Shown: positions 15,008-23,704 of the stretch, piece after piece | Layout: each line of letters starts with the position of its first letter | Position numbering within the stretch: the first letter of the stretch is position 1 | Source of the DNA: Hyphomicrobiales bacterium | Lineage (GTDB): Bacteria > Pseudomonadota > Alphaproteobacteria > Rhizobiales > Rhizobiaceae | DNA length: 64,000 nt | Assembly: GCA_900468065.1 (NCBI GenBank) | Contig: UBTA01000017.1 | Coordinates: forward strand, 48,587 to 112,586 | Direction of reading: 5' to 3' | The notes under the pieces: generated by a model | Seen by the model: only the letters and a program-made list of their open reading frames with translations | Told to the model about the DNA's origin: nothing | Databases searched by the model: none | Position numbers and translations under genes: made by a program

Positions 15008-15030
15008 ACACCATCGCGGCGGAAGAACCA

Positions 15031-15280
15031 ATGGAACAGGACAGAGAAACCAGACTCCGGCAACGCGCCTACCAGCTATGGCAGGATGAAGGCTCCCCCC
15101 GACGGCAGACAGGAAGAGCACTGGGCAAGGGCTGCACGCGAAATCGATAGTGGTGAAATTGACAACCCCGGCGTCGTGCGCGAGGCGATCCGCGAACATA
15201 CGGATGCGTTTGTTGTGGCGTCCGATCTTGAGGACGCAGATCAGCGCGAGAGTTCACCGGGTACGCGCGAACAGCTGTAG
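15031..15280 (+). pseudogene. DUF2934 small protein with frameshift at a C6 tract
   Basis: The first frame starts at the ATG at 15031 behind GGAAGA and reads M-E-Q-D-R-E-T-R-L-R-Q-R-A-Y-Q-L-W-Q-D-E-G-S-P, which is the start of a DUF2934 domain. It then runs out of frame after six C residues (15095-15100). With one C fewer the frame continues D-G-R-Q-E-E-H-W-A-R-A-A-R-E-I, completing the domain (H-W..A..E-I), and ends at 15280 after ~82 residues. The break is therefore a +1 change in a homopolymer, which may be a real mutation, a phase-variable switch or a sequencing error. DUF2934 proteins are small, common in rhizobia and of unknown function. Confidence 0.7.
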
Positions 15281-15346
15281 CCGACCCCAATCGTCTTCCC
15301 GAGATTGGTTCTGCGACTGGGCGAACGTGCCGTGAAATATCTTCCG

Positions 15347-15499
15347 TCAGTTCGCGTTGGCACGCGCAATGCGGTGGGTTGCATCGTCCAGCGCATGGCT
15401 GGTTTGCACGCCATCACGCTTCATGCCCCGCACCGTGTTGGCGCATCCGGAAAGCGAAAGCAGGCTCAGGCAGACGGCAGCTATCACGAACTTCGACAT
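15347..15499 (-). CDS. entericidin-like small lipoprotein
   Basis: The protein has 50 residues from the ATG at 15499 with GGAGGA upstream. The signal is MSKFVIAAVCLSLLSLSGC with lipobox L-S-G-C. The mature peptide, A-N-T-V-R-G-M-K-R-D-G-V-Q-T-S-H-A-L, follows the entericidin plan (C-A-N-T-..-G...D). Entericidins are tiny envelope lipoproteins; EcnA/EcnB form an antidote/toxin pair in enterics, while the rhizobial relatives are mostly uncharacterised. It is divergent from the cold-shock gene. Confidence 0.75.
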   Translation of the reverse strand: MSKFVIAAVCLSLLSLSGCANTVRGMKRDGVQTSHALDDATHRIARANAN

Positions 15500-15717
15500 T
15501 CCCGGTCCTCCACTCAAAAAGCGATAAACAGGACATGACGCTGCCGCCGAATAATTCAACCAGCAACCCGGAAAATACGGTACAATGGGCTCTGTACATC
15601 CTGATGGCGACGGGTAATTTCTGCTGCCAAATCAAAAAAGACTGTGTTCCCATTCTCGATTTCGCCTCATAAAACTCAACAAAAACAATACACAAAACGA
15701 AAATGGAATAATAAAAC

Positions 15718-15746
15718 TTGACTGACGGCCCTTGGTAACCTATTTG
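15718..15746 (+). promoter_or_regulatory. candidate promoter for the cold-shock gene
   Basis: TTGACT (15718-15723), 17 bp, TATTTG (15741-15746). The -35 box is good and the -10 box weak. Transcription from here would give an untranslated leader of roughly 135 nt before the ATG at 15890, as is usual for cold-shock mRNAs. Apart from this leader and promoter I see nothing between 15500 and 15889. Confidence 0.45.
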
Positions 15747-15889
15747 AGCTTTGGTCGATATTTGTTAGATGACTTTGGTTTTTGCGACTTGTGCGCAATC
15801 GGACGAACTTTCCTTCAGATTCGAACAAAAGCTTTTCCGTAACGTTTTACGGGACGGTTCAACATAATTTGCTAGAGAAAGGGATCGTT

Positions 15890-16099
15890 ATGGCCACTGG
15901 CACAGTAAAATGGTTTAATTCCACAAAGGGCTTCGGCTTCATCCAGCCGGACGACGGCAGCCAGGACGTTTTCGTACACGTTTCTGCTGTCGAGCGCGCT
16001 GGTATGCGTGGCCTCAATGACGGCCAGAAGATCAGCTTCGAGCTCGTCAAGGACCGCAAGTCCGGCAAGATGTCTGCAGACAACCTGCAGGCTGCTTAA
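15890..16099 (+). CDS. cspA: cold-shock protein (CspA family)
   Basis: The protein has 69 residues from the ATG at 15890, with AAAGGG upstream. It is a single cold-shock domain: [15 protein letters not shown] (RNP1), then [10 protein letters not shown] (RNP2), ending in S-A-D-N-L-Q-A-A. It is a single-stranded nucleic-acid chaperone that opens RNA secondary structure at low temperature or during growth transitions. The long leader suggests post-transcriptional control. An intrinsic terminator lies 90 bp downstream. Several csp paralogues exist in rhizobia, so the exact symbol is uncertain. Confidence 0.9.
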   Translation: MATGTVKWFNSTKGFGFIQPDDGSQDVFVHVSAVERAGMRGLNDGQKISFELVKDRKSGKMSADNLQAA

Positions 16100-16190
16100 T
16101 ACAAATCTGGCGCGATAATCCGCGCCGGAGAAATGCGCTTCCGCGGTTGACCACGGATGTACTGGCAGGAGTGTCGAAGCGCGTTGTGAA

Positions 16191-16220
16191 AGGTCGGGTT
16201 TTCCCGGCCTTTTTGTTTTT
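16191..16220 (+). terminator. intrinsic terminator of the cold-shock gene
   Basis: AGGTCGGG, loop TTTT, CCCGGCCT (one G-T pair), then TTTTGTTTTT. Confidence 0.85.
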
Positions 16221-16342
16221 CTGCGCCATGCCTTTCCCAACGCCCGGCTTGGGCGGTGCCGTTTTATTTGGCTAATGCTGGGCTGCACCTTCAAATCGCC
16301 TCATCCGCACTGAAACTTGCTGTGAACAACAGGAGTCCGTGC

Positions 16343-16831
16343 ATGAAAGCCATTCTCATTTCTCTTTCGACAGCTGCGGTCCTAGCCGTGTCTGCCCTTC
16401 ACGCCGCCGCCCAGGATCAGGCGGCCTATATCGACGACCGCTCGGACGGTCCGGCTCTTGTCCGCTCGCTCTATAACGCCATCAATCGCCAGGAATATGC
16501 CCGCGCCTATAGCTATTTCAGCAATCCGGTCGACAGCTACGAAACGTTTGTAGAGGGCTATGCAAAGACCGTGGACGTTCAGGTGTTGATCGGTTCCGCA
16601 ACGCAGGAGGGCGCTGCCGGCAGTATCTATGCTCCGGTTCCGGTCGCGATCAAATCAACGGAAAAAGGCGGTAAGGAAAAGATTTTCGCCGGCTGCTATG
16701 TCACCCGTATCGTCAACTCTGCCATTCAGGAACCGCCATTCTCGCCGCTGCATATCGAAAGCGCCGAGCTTGAGAAGGTCGCAGGTCCCCTGGAAAAAGC
16801 GCTGCCGAAAGTCTGCCATTCGCCATCATAG
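16343..16831 (+). CDS. secreted/periplasmic protein of unknown function
   Basis: The protein has 162 residues from the ATG at 16343 with AGGAG upstream. A cleavable signal peptide is clear (MKAILISLSTAAVLAVSALH, then A-A-A-Q). The mature part begins with helical segments containing LYNAINRQEYARAYSYF, then a beta-rich region with two cysteines (G-C-Y-V-T-R and K-V-C-H). The N-R-Q-E-Y..A-Y-S-Y-F pattern resembles NTF2-like or lipoprotein-type periplasmic domains, without a firm match. It converges on the membrane-protein gene whose stop lies 12 bp away. Confidence 0.65.
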   Translation: MKAILISLSTAAVLAVSALHAAAQDQAAYIDDRSDGPALVRSLYNAINRQEYARAYSYFSNPVDSYETFVEGYAKTVDVQVLIGSATQEGAAGSIYAPVPVAIKSTEKGGKEKIFAGCYVTRIVNSAIQEPPFSPLHIESAELEKVAGPLEKALPKVCHSPS

Positions 16832-16842
16832 GGCAAGGATGA

Positions 16843-17805
16843 TCAGCCGCCGTTGTTTTCGCCGGCCTCGGCCTTGCGTCCGGCCAGGAACTGGCCCCGC
16901 TCGAAAATGACCACCACGGTGAGTGCGATCAGGAACGGGACGATCAGGTAGAACAGACGGAAGATGGCAAGCCCGGCGAGAACGCCGGCCGGATCCATTT
17001 CTGGCAGGGCAGCTATGAACACCAGCTCCAGAACGCCAAGACCGCCGGGCGCATGGGAGAGAAGCGCCGCCGAGAACGAGGCGAGAAATACCCCGAGGAT
17101 CACCATGTAACCGGGATTGCCGGCCTCCGGCAGGGCGAAATAGATGATAGCGGCAGCTGCGATCAACTCGACAGGGGCAATCAGCAACTGGCGCAGCGCC
17201 AGCGACGGTTTTGGATACTCAAGCCTGAACCAGCGGGTTTTCAGTGGCCGAAAACCGACGAGGCTGCCGATGACATAGAGCGCGATCAGCGCCAGAATGA
17301 TCACCCCAGTGGAGATGGACGCGCCGATTGGCAGGAAGGTGGCGAAACGGGCGGTGATTTCCGGCTCGACCAAGAGCACGATGGCTGCGAGCATCAGCGT
17401 GCCGAGCGCGAATGTGAAAGAGCAGAACGCGACGAGGATGCCGGTCTCCCCGGCCGTGAGGCCCTTCGATCCGTAGGCACGGTAGCGCACGACGGCACCG
17501 GAAAAGACCGAGGCGCCGACCGTATGCGACAGCGCATAGGCCGTGAAGGAACACACGGTAATGAACCAGAGAGAGATTCTGTGGCCGAGATGCTCGAGCG
17601 CCAGGTGATCGTACGCCGCCAACGCCGCATAGGCGGCCAGCGTCGCGGCTGCGGCCAATATCCAGCTTTTGAGCGATACGGCCTCCATGCTCGCCATGAA
17701 ATCGGCGGCCGAAAGGCCGTGAAGCTCGTGATAGAGGCCATAAAGCGAAAACACGATCGCGGCGAGACCTATCAGCGGCCAGGCAAGTTTGCGTACCGTT
17801 TTCAT
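16843..17805 (-). CDS. LPG synthase-type integral membrane protein (UPF0104/YbhN family)
   Basis: The protein has 320 residues from the ATG at 17805; the frame continues up to a TTG at 17838. About eight membrane helices are visible. Family landmarks are the SHTVGASVFSGAVVRYRAYG segment and, near the C-terminus, SHAPGGLGVLELVFIAALPE. The family is the transmembrane flippase-like half of MprF/lysyl-phosphatidylglycerol synthases. Stand-alone members may move lipids across the inner membrane. There is no soluble aminoacyl-transferase domain here, so lysyl-PG synthesis by this protein alone is not expected. Confidence 0.8.
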   Translation of the reverse strand: MKTVRKLAWPLIGLAAIVFSLYGLYHELHGLSAADFMASMEAVSLKSWILAAAATLAAYAALAAYDHLALEHLGHRISLWFITVCSFTAYALSHTVGASVFSGAVVRYRAYGSKGLTAGETGILVAFCSFTFALGTLMLAAIVLLVEPEITARFATFLPIGASISTGVIILALIALYVIGSLVGFRPLKTRWFRLEYPKPSLALRQLLIAPVELIAAAAIIYFALPEAGNPGYMVILGVFLASFSAALLSHAPGGLGVLELVFIAALPEMDPAGVLAGLAIFRLFYLIVPFLIALTVVVIFERGQFLAGRKAEAGENNGG

Positions 17806-17907
17806 GAGGCGATTATACTTGAAATCTGTAGCTGGCAAAATGTCATCTGCACGAAAAGAACACCCCAGACCGCCCCGGTCAAGGGTGCTAACCGTTAACG
17901 ATGGCGC

Positions 17908-19296
17908 TTAAGCCGCGAGCGCGTCGAGAATCCGGATCCACGAACGGATGCCCTTGTGGAAGGACTGAAGCTCGTATTTCTCGTTCGGCGAATGAATGCG
18001 ATCGTCCGACAGACCAAAGCCCACCAGCAGCGATTCCATGCCGAGCATCTTCTGGAAATCGCCGACGATCGGGATCGAGCCGCCCATGCCGATCAGAACG
18101 GCAGGCTTCGGCCACTCATCGGAAAGGGCGGTTTTCGCCGTGTTCAGCAGCGCGGAGTCGTATGGAAGCTGGATTGCCGGCGAACCGCCATGCTTGTGGA
18201 ATTCGACCGAGCAATCAGCCGGGATTTTCGAGGTGACATAGGCGCGGAATGCCGCCCGGATCTTTTCGGGGTTCTGGGCGCCAACGAGGCGGAAGGAAAC
18301 CTTGGCGGACGCCTGCGCCGCGATCACGGTCTTGAAGCCTTCGCCGGTATAGCCGCCCCAGATGCCGTTGACCTCAGCAGTCGGCCGGGCCCAGGTCAGC
18401 TCCATGACCGAGCGGCCCTTTTCGCCCGATGGGATCGACAGGCCGATTTCGCCGAGGAATTTTTCCGTCGTCATGCCCAGTGTGTCCCAGGCGGCCTTGA
18501 TCTGTGTCGGGGTTTCCTCGACGCCTTCATAGAAACCGTCCAGCGTGACGCGGCCCGTCTCATCGTGCAGGCCGGCAAGGACCTGCGACAGGATATGGAT
18601 CGGGTTGGCGGCAGCGCCACCAAAATAACCGGAATGCAGATCACGATCGGCGGCTGTGATGACGACCTCTTCACCAACCAGCCCGCGCAAGCCAGCAGAG
18701 ATCGCCGGGGTATCGCGATCCCACATGTTGGTGTCGCACACCAATGCATAGTCGGCCTTGAGCTCGGCGGCGTTGGCCTCCAGGAATGGCTTCAGGGACG
18801 GCGAGCCGGATTCTTCCTCGCCCTCGAACAGAATGGTGACTTCGCAGGGCAACGCGCCGTTGACGTCCTTGAACGCGCGGCAGGCCTCGACGAAGGTCAG
18901 GAGCTGGCCCTTGTCGTCAGCCGTTCCACGACCCGTAATAACCTTGCGGCCACCGTCCAGTTCCTTGATCGACGGTTCGAACGGAGCCGTGTCCCAGAAA
19001 TTGAGTGGATCGACCGGCTGAACGTCGTAGTGGCCGTAGAACAGCACGTGCGGCGCACCGGCTTTGCCCGCGGCATGATGGGCCACCACCATCGGATGGC
19101 CGGACGTGTCGCGTACGGAGGCTTCGAAACCGAGGCTCGTCAGTTCCGTGACAAGCCATTCCGCCGCTTTGCGGCATTCAGCCTTGTAAGCCGGATCAGT
19201 GGAAATCGACTGGATGCGGACCAGATCGAAAAGCCGGTCGAGGCTCTTGGGAAGATTATCGTCTGCGCGCGTGAGAATGCTGGCCGTGTCTGTCAT
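17908..19296 (-). CDS. M20-family metallopeptidase (dipeptidase)
   Basis: The protein has 462 residues, close to the usual length of M20/M25/M40 dipeptidases. Metal-site motifs are in order: VLFYGHYDVQPVDP (His and catalytic Asp), GRGTADDKGQ (bridging Asp), LFEGEEESGSPS (general-base Glu and metal Glu), C-D-T-N-M-W-D, DLHSGYFGGAAANP in the dimerisation lid, and the terminal His in D-R-I-H-S-P-N-E. It is a zinc-dependent cytoplasmic exopeptidase, probably cleaving dipeptides or acylated amino acids. It lies upstream of, and collinear with, the membrane-protein gene. Confidence 0.9.
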   Translation of the reverse strand: MTDTASILTRADDNLPKSLDRLFDLVRIQSISTDPAYKAECRKAAEWLVTELTSLGFEASVRDTSGHPMVVAHHAAGKAGAPHVLFYGHYDVQPVDPLNFWDTAPFEPSIKELDGGRKVITGRGTADDKGQLLTFVEACRAFKDVNGALPCEVTILFEGEEESGSPSLKPFLEANAAELKADYALVCDTNMWDRDTPAISAGLRGLVGEEVVITAADRDLHSGYFGGAAANPIHILSQVLAGLHDETGRVTLDGFYEGVEETPTQIKAAWDTLGMTTEKFLGEIGLSIPSGEKGRSVMELTWARPTAEVNGIWGGYTGEGFKTVIAAQASAKVSFRLVGAQNPEKIRAAFRAYVTSKIPADCSVEFHKHGGSPAIQLPYDSALLNTAKTALSDEWPKPAVLIGMGGSIPIVGDFQKMLGMESLLVGFGLSDDRIHSPNEKYELQSFHKGIRSWIRILDALAA

Positions 19297-19402
19297 GTCC
19301 GAATCCTTCGTTGTCGGGCCGGAACCTAGACAAAGTTCACGTCGGCTTTAAGCAAAATATTTTGATCGATGGATCGTCAGCAGGCCGGAACGGCGAAAGG
19401 TG

Positions 19403-19834
19403 TCAGTTCTGCGCCCCATTGGCGATCGCCATACGCATATATTCGAGCATGAGTTCCCGTTCGAAATGACGAAAACCGGACAACAGGGATTGATCGGCGG
19501 CAAGTGCTGCCTCTTTCGCCTCCCCCTCCATTTCCCTGGCCTTGGCGGTCAGGAAAATCTGCTGCGCGCGCTTGTCGGTCGGGTGCCTCTTCCGCAGGAC
19601 CAATCCGTCCCGCTCCATCCGGGCAAGAGTATTGGCCATCGTCGCCTGTTCGATATCGAGGCGGTCGAGCAACTGTTTCTGGGTCAGCCCCTCCTCGCTC
19701 CACAGTTCCAGGAGGACTGGAAACTGGCCGGGGGCAAAGCCGAGTTTCTGGCCTCTCTCCTGCAGGGCGCGGGAGAAGCTTTTCGCCAGAAGGCTGGACA
19801 GGTATGTTGCTGAATCCATACGGTCGAAGGCCAT
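19403..19834 (-). CDS. MarR-family transcriptional regulator
   Basis: The protein has 143 residues. The winged helix is plain: LTQKQLLDRLDIEQATMANT (recognition helix), LARMERDGLVLRKRHPTDKR (wing with D-K-R), then a long C-terminal dimerisation helix. MarR dimers usually repress adjacent or own genes and respond to phenolic compounds. No obvious divergent target is adjacent; the M20 peptidase gene starts 107 bp beyond its stop on the same strand. Confidence 0.88.
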   Translation of the reverse strand: MAFDRMDSATYLSSLLAKSFSRALQERGQKLGFAPGQFPVLLELWSEEGLTQKQLLDRLDIEQATMANTLARMERDGLVLRKRHPTDKRAQQIFLTAKAREMEGEAKEAALAADQSLLSGFRHFERELMLEYMRMAIANGAQN

Positions 19835-19941
19835 GTCTATGGGTACCTCTCCCCAAGCTGGAACACAAGTTACATTGCGGGCGATGGACCGGCAGGCAAT
19901 ACGTTTTCACGCTGATTTGAAATCTGCCGGATGTACAAACA

Positions 19942-19980
19942 AAAACCGCCATGGCGGAGGCGGGGCCACGGCGGTTTTTG
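19942..19980. terminator. bidirectional intrinsic terminator
   Basis: AAAAACCGCC and GGCGGTTTTT form a perfect 10-bp stem, extended by TGGC/GCCA after one mismatch. A and T runs on both sides allow termination in either direction. It lies 107 bp upstream of the marR start and 270 bp downstream of the LysR stop. Confidence 0.85.
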
Positions 19981-19989
19981 TTATAAATT

Positions 19990-20026
19990 GGACAAAGGCC
20001 CGGAGAGGGGGGATAGGCCTTTGTCC
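19990..20026 (-). ncRNA. candidate small RNA hairpin between LysR and MarR genes
   Basis: GGACAAAGGCC and GGCCTTTGTCC form a perfect 11-bp stem with a 15-nt loop. On the minus strand the loop is pyrimidine-rich (TATCCCCCCTCTCCG), the kind of anti-Shine-Dalgarno loop common in rhizobial sRNAs, and a strong terminator follows at 19942-19980. A further AGGCCTTTG copy lies at about 20052-20060. A minus-strand sRNA of ~100-150 nt ending at ~19940 is possible. There is no other content in 19835-20248. Confidence 0.35.
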
Positions 20027-20248
20027 TTACATCTGGCTTCGGCGGGGGACAGGCCTTTGACCAGATGACGGCGTGTTCAGGTGCCGTTGGTTATCATTTG
20101 TTGTCCCAAATGTGGCTTTTCAAGGGAGTCTCCCGACCCGTCGCATTACAAATTGGTAACGTTGCCGTGAGGGCCCTCAGTTTTGAGAACGGGGCGTCAA
20201 CGCTCGCCAAAATCAGCTCGTTCAATAACCAGAAGAGGCCTATTCTCA

Positions 20249-21196
20249 CTATCGCTTTACCCCGATGGACAGTGGTTGTTCGTTTGAACCCTCTAATCGA
20301 TCAACGCCGGAATATTCATCTGCAAGGAAGTCAAGAAGCGCACGCACCGAGGGAAGCAGTCCCCGTCTCGATGGAAAGGCTGCGTGAATGATGCCTGCCC
20401 TCGGAGCCCAATCCGGAAGGATATCCACCAACCTTCCGGCCTGCACGTCGTCTCTGATCATGAACGTCGGGAACTGGCAGACACCAACGCCGCGAAGTGC
20501 TGCAAAGCGCAGGGCAATCATATCCTCCGTGACAAACCGGGGACTATGCCGGACGGTGGCTGATGCGCCCTTAGGGCCATCGAGACACCAATCGTGCTCG
20601 GGTTTCGCCGGCTCCCAGGCAAGGCTCGGCAGCATGGCAAGATCGGCAGGAACGGCGGCACGGGACAACCCTTGCAGAAGAGCCGGGCTGGCAACCAGTC
20701 GCTGGGTGCTGTGCGCCAATTTGCGGATCACAAGATCACTGTCATCGAGTGGCGGAAAACGCACACGGATAGCGAGATCGAAACCTTCGCGGATCACATC
20801 GACACGCCGGTTGGTGCTTTCGAGCAGCACTTCCACTTTGGGATGCTTGGCCATGAAACGGGCAATCATCTCGCCGAGCTGAAAGTAGATCACCGACGAC
20901 GGGCAACTGATGCGCACAATGCCCTGCGGCTCGGAGCGCGTGCGGTCGATCACCTCTTGCGCCGCGTCAGCCTCTACCGTCATGGCGAGGCAATGACGGT
21001 AGTATTCGCGGCCTATTTCGGTCACCGCAAATTGCCGCGTCGAGCGCTGAATCAGCCGAACGCCGAGGCGCTCTTCCAGCTGGATTATGCGACGGCTGAG
21101 TTTTGATCTGGGCACGCCGAGCTTTCGAGCGGCGGCGGCAAAGCCGCCTTGTTCGATAACATCGACAAAGAACCGGAGGTCGTTGAGGTCCTGCAT
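20249..21196 (-). CDS. LysR-family transcriptional regulator
   Basis: The protein has 315 residues. The N-terminal HTH reads MQDLNDLRFFVDVIEQGGFA, then AAARKLGVPRSKLSRRIIQL and EERLGVRLIQRSTR. The effector-binding domain follows from residue ~90 (VRISCPSSVIYFQLGEMIAR). It is divergent from the pirin gene with a 139-bp shared promoter region, the classic LysR layout. It therefore probably controls pirin and the two isochorismatase-type hydrolases, with an aromatic inducer as an unproven guess. Confidence 0.9.
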   Translation of the reverse strand: MQDLNDLRFFVDVIEQGGFAAAARKLGVPRSKLSRRIIQLEERLGVRLIQRSTRQFAVTEIGREYYRHCLAMTVEADAAQEVIDRTRSEPQGIVRISCPSSVIYFQLGEMIARFMAKHPKVEVLLESTNRRVDVIREGFDLAIRVRFPPLDDSDLVIRKLAHSTQRLVASPALLQGLSRAAVPADLAMLPSLAWEPAKPEHDWCLDGPKGASATVRHSPRFVTEDMIALRFAALRGVGVCQFPTFMIRDDVQAGRLVDILPDWAPRAGIIHAAFPSRRGLLPSVRALLDFLADEYSGVDRLEGSNEQPLSIGVKR

Positions 21197-21335
21197 GGAT
21201 TTTCATTGTCCTATTTTCAGGACAGAGTAACCCGAATTGCCAGTCTACTGCCATCACTGTCGCAGCAGTATTTTCTCCTCAACACAATGTCTCGCCAAAC
21301 AATGCCTTCAAGGCAAGGCGACAAGGAGAAAGATC

Positions 21336-22202
21336 ATGAGAAAGGTTCTCGGGGTTTACAGCAATCCCGCACCGCATTGGGTCGGAGACGGATTTCCGGT
21401 GCGCTCGCTGTTTTCACAGGCCACGCATGGTGACCATGTCAGCCCTTTCCTGCTGCTGGATTATGCCGGTCCTGCAGAATTCGCACCGGCAAACACGCCA
21501 CGTGGCGTTGGTATCCACCCTCACCGCGGATTTGAAACGGTAACGATCGTCTATCGCGGCGAAGTCGAGCATCGGGATTCGACCGGCAGCGGTGGCATCA
21601 TCGGACCGGGCGATGTGCAGTGGATGACGGCCGCCGCCGGTATTCTGCACGAAGAATTCCACTCGGAAGCCTTTACCCGCAAGGGCGGGACGCTGGAGAT
21701 GGTGCAGCTCTGGGTCAACCTGCCGGCCAAAGACAAGAATGCTGCGCCAGGATATCAGAGCCTGCTCAACCGCGACATTCCATCGGTGGAATTGCCAGGC
21801 AGTGCCGGCTCTCTCCGGGTGATCGCCGGTACCTATGACGGTCGACGCGGGCCGGCGCAGACCTTTACCCCGATCGATCTCTGGGATGTGCGGCTGCACG
21901 AAGGCCGAAGTGCTTCGTTATCTCTGCCAGAGGGATATACTGCCGCCGTTGTCGTGCTGAAGGGCACGGTTTCCATCAATGCCGCGACTGCCGGAGAAGC
22001 TCAATTTGTCCTGCTGGACAGAACGGGCGGCGACATCACGCTGGAAGCATCAAGCGACGCATCCGTCCTGATCCTGGGCGGCACGCCGATCGATGAGCCT
22101 GTCGTCATGCAAGGGCCGTTCGTCATGAACACCGCCGATGAGATCCGGCAGGCAATGACCGATTTCCGCAGCGGCCGCTTCGGCGCGATCAGTGCAGCAT
22201 AA
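21336..22202 (+). CDS. pirin family protein
   Basis: The protein has 288 residues from the ATG at 21336 with AAGGAGAAAG upstream. The pirin metal-binding signature is complete: GVGIHPHRGFETVTIVYRGE (His residues), V-E-H-R-D-S-T-G, GPGDVQWMTAAAGILHEE. The C-terminal cupin is present (LPEGYTAAVVVLKGTVSI). Bacterial pirins bind iron and some, such as YhhW, have quercetin 2,3-dioxygenase activity, which in a plant-associated bacterium could mean flavonoid breakdown. It is first in a plus-strand cluster with two hydrolases. Confidence 0.9.
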   Translation: MRKVLGVYSNPAPHWVGDGFPVRSLFSQATHGDHVSPFLLLDYAGPAEFAPANTPRGVGIHPHRGFETVTIVYRGEVEHRDSTGSGGIIGPGDVQWMTAAAGILHEEFHSEAFTRKGGTLEMVQLWVNLPAKDKNAAPGYQSLLNRDIPSVELPGSAGSLRVIAGTYDGRRGPAQTFTPIDLWDVRLHEGRSASLSLPEGYTAAVVVLKGTVSINAATAGEAQFVLLDRTGGDITLEASSDASVLILGGTPIDEPVVMQGPFVMNTADEIRQAMTDFRSGRFGAISAA

Positions 22203-22239
22203 GCCGATCTCTACGCCCTAAGCCGAATTCCATTTTCGC

Positions 22240-22272
22240 GCCCCGGAGGAAACGGCTCGCACCCCGGGGCGG
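22240..22272 (+). other. hairpin between pirin and hydrolase genes
   Basis: CGCCCCGG and CCGGGGCG form a perfect 8-bp stem with a 17-nt loop in the 124-bp gap. There is no T-tract, so it is more likely an mRNA processing or stability element than a terminator. Confidence 0.4.
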
Positions 22273-22326
22273 TGAAGGCAAAGCCTTTACATCATCAAGC
22301 GAGCCTTGAATGGAAGGAAACACGCC

Positions 22327-22968
22327 ATGACCAGCGAAACGATCCGCAACCCAGCAAGTGATCATCTGCTTACACCGCAGAATTCCGCCTTCATCATTAT
22401 CGACTATCAACCCGTGCAGGTGAACTCGATCGCCTCCATGGACCGGCAACTGCTCGTCAACAACATTGCCGGCGCAGCCAAGGCCGCAGTCGCCTACGGC
22501 CTGCCGATCGTGCACTCGACCGTCAACGTCAAGACCGGCCTCAACAAGCCGCCGATCTCGCAGGTCGGCAAGGTGCTGCGCGACTATCCGACCTATGACC
22601 GCACCACCATCAACTCGTGGGAGGATGTGGAATTCAGGCAGGCCGTCGAAAAGACCGGCCGCAAAAAGCTGATCATGACCGCCCTTTGGACCGAAGCCTG
22701 CCTGACATTCCCAGCGCTCGATGCGCTGAGGGAAGGTTACGAGGTCTATGTTCCGATCGATGCCGTCGGTGGAACATCGGTCGCGGCCCATGAAGCCGCT
22801 CTTCGCCGCATCGAGCAGGCGGGTGGCCAGATGATCAGCGTTCCACAGCTGTTCTGCGAGCTGCAGCGCGATTGGCAGCGCTCTGCCACCGTGCCCGCCT
22901 TCATGAACCTGTTCATCGAAACCGGCGTAACTGCCGGCATCCAGTTTTCATACGACAAGGCTGACTAA
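22327..22968 (+). CDS. isochorismatase-like cysteine hydrolase (YcaC type)
   Basis: The protein has 213 residues from the ATG at 22327, with GGAAA upstream. The triad is visible: Asp in FIIIDYQPVQVNS, Lys in RKKLIMTALWTEACL, and nucleophile Cys in W-T-E-A-C-L-T-F-P-A-L. The family covers isochorismatases, nicotinamidases and YcaC-like amidohydrolases. The lack of an entB-like cluster argues against siderophore synthesis. The substrate is unknown; its neighbours suggest an aromatic or flavonoid context. Confidence 0.85.
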   Translation: MTSETIRNPASDHLLTPQNSAFIIIDYQPVQVNSIASMDRQLLVNNIAGAAKAAVAYGLPIVHSTVNVKTGLNKPPISQVGKVLRDYPTYDRTTINSWEDVEFRQAVEKTGRKKLIMTALWTEACLTFPALDALREGYEVYVPIDAVGGTSVAAHEAALRRIEQAGGQMISVPQLFCELQRDWQRSATVPAFMNLFIETGVTAGIQFSYDKAD

Positions 22969-23012
22969 ACACTGGGCGTGAACCCGCACCACATCCCCGA
23001 AAGGATATTTCC

Positions 23013-23702
23013 ATGACAACGCCAAATACCATTGCAAACTTCAACGGCCAGAAACCGGTAATCGATGCCGACGACGCAGTGATGCTGTTGATCGACCACC
23101 AGAGCGGCCTTTTCCGGACTATCGGCGACATGCCCATGCCGGTCCTGCGAAACCACGCAGCTGCGCTCGCCAAAATGGCCACGCTCACCAAGATGCCAGT
23201 GATCACCACCGCTTCCGTACCGCAAGGTCCGAACGGCCCGTTGATCCCCGAAATCCACGCCAATGCCCCGCACGCGACCTACATCGCCCGCAAAGGCGAG
23301 ATCAACGCCTGGGACAATGCCGATTTCGTCGCGGCGGTGAAGGCGACAGGCCGCAAGACACTGATCATTGCGGGCACCATCACCAGCGTCTGCATGGCCT
23401 TTCCGGCGATCGCGGCCGTGCATGACGGCTACAAGGTCTTTGCGGTGATCGACGCATCTGGCACCTATTCGAAAATGGCCGAGGAGATCACGCTCGCACG
23501 TGTCGTCCAGGCCGGTGTCGTGCCGATGGACATGGCCGCCGTGGCCTCGGAGTTGCAGAAGACCTGGCACCGCGCCGATGCGCAGGATTGGGCGGAAATC
23601 TACACCAAGATCTTCCCGGCCTATCAGCTGCTGATCGAAAGTTATGCCAGAGCTCAACAGGTCGTAACCGATCACGAGCAGCTCGACTCCCAGCGCGGCT
23701 AA
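23013..23702 (+). CDS. isochorismatase-like cysteine hydrolase, second copy
   Basis: The protein has 229 residues, starting 44 bp after the first hydrolase with GAAAGGA upstream. The triad residues are Asp in AVMLLIDHQSGLF, Lys in RKTLIIAGTITSVCM and Cys in T-S-V-C-M-A-F-P-A-I. Sequence is related to but clearly different from the first copy, so the pair may act on different substrates or form mixed oligomers. It ends in a strong hairpin. Confidence 0.85.
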   Translation: MTTPNTIANFNGQKPVIDADDAVMLLIDHQSGLFRTIGDMPMPVLRNHAAALAKMATLTKMPVITTASVPQGPNGPLIPEIHANAPHATYIARKGEINAWDNADFVAAVKATGRKTLIIAGTITSVCMAFPAIAAVHDGYKVFAVIDASGTYSKMAEEITLARVVQAGVVPMDMAAVASELQKTWHRADAQDWAEIYTKIFPAYQLLIESYARAQQVVTDHEQLDSQRG

Positions 23703-23704
23703 CG

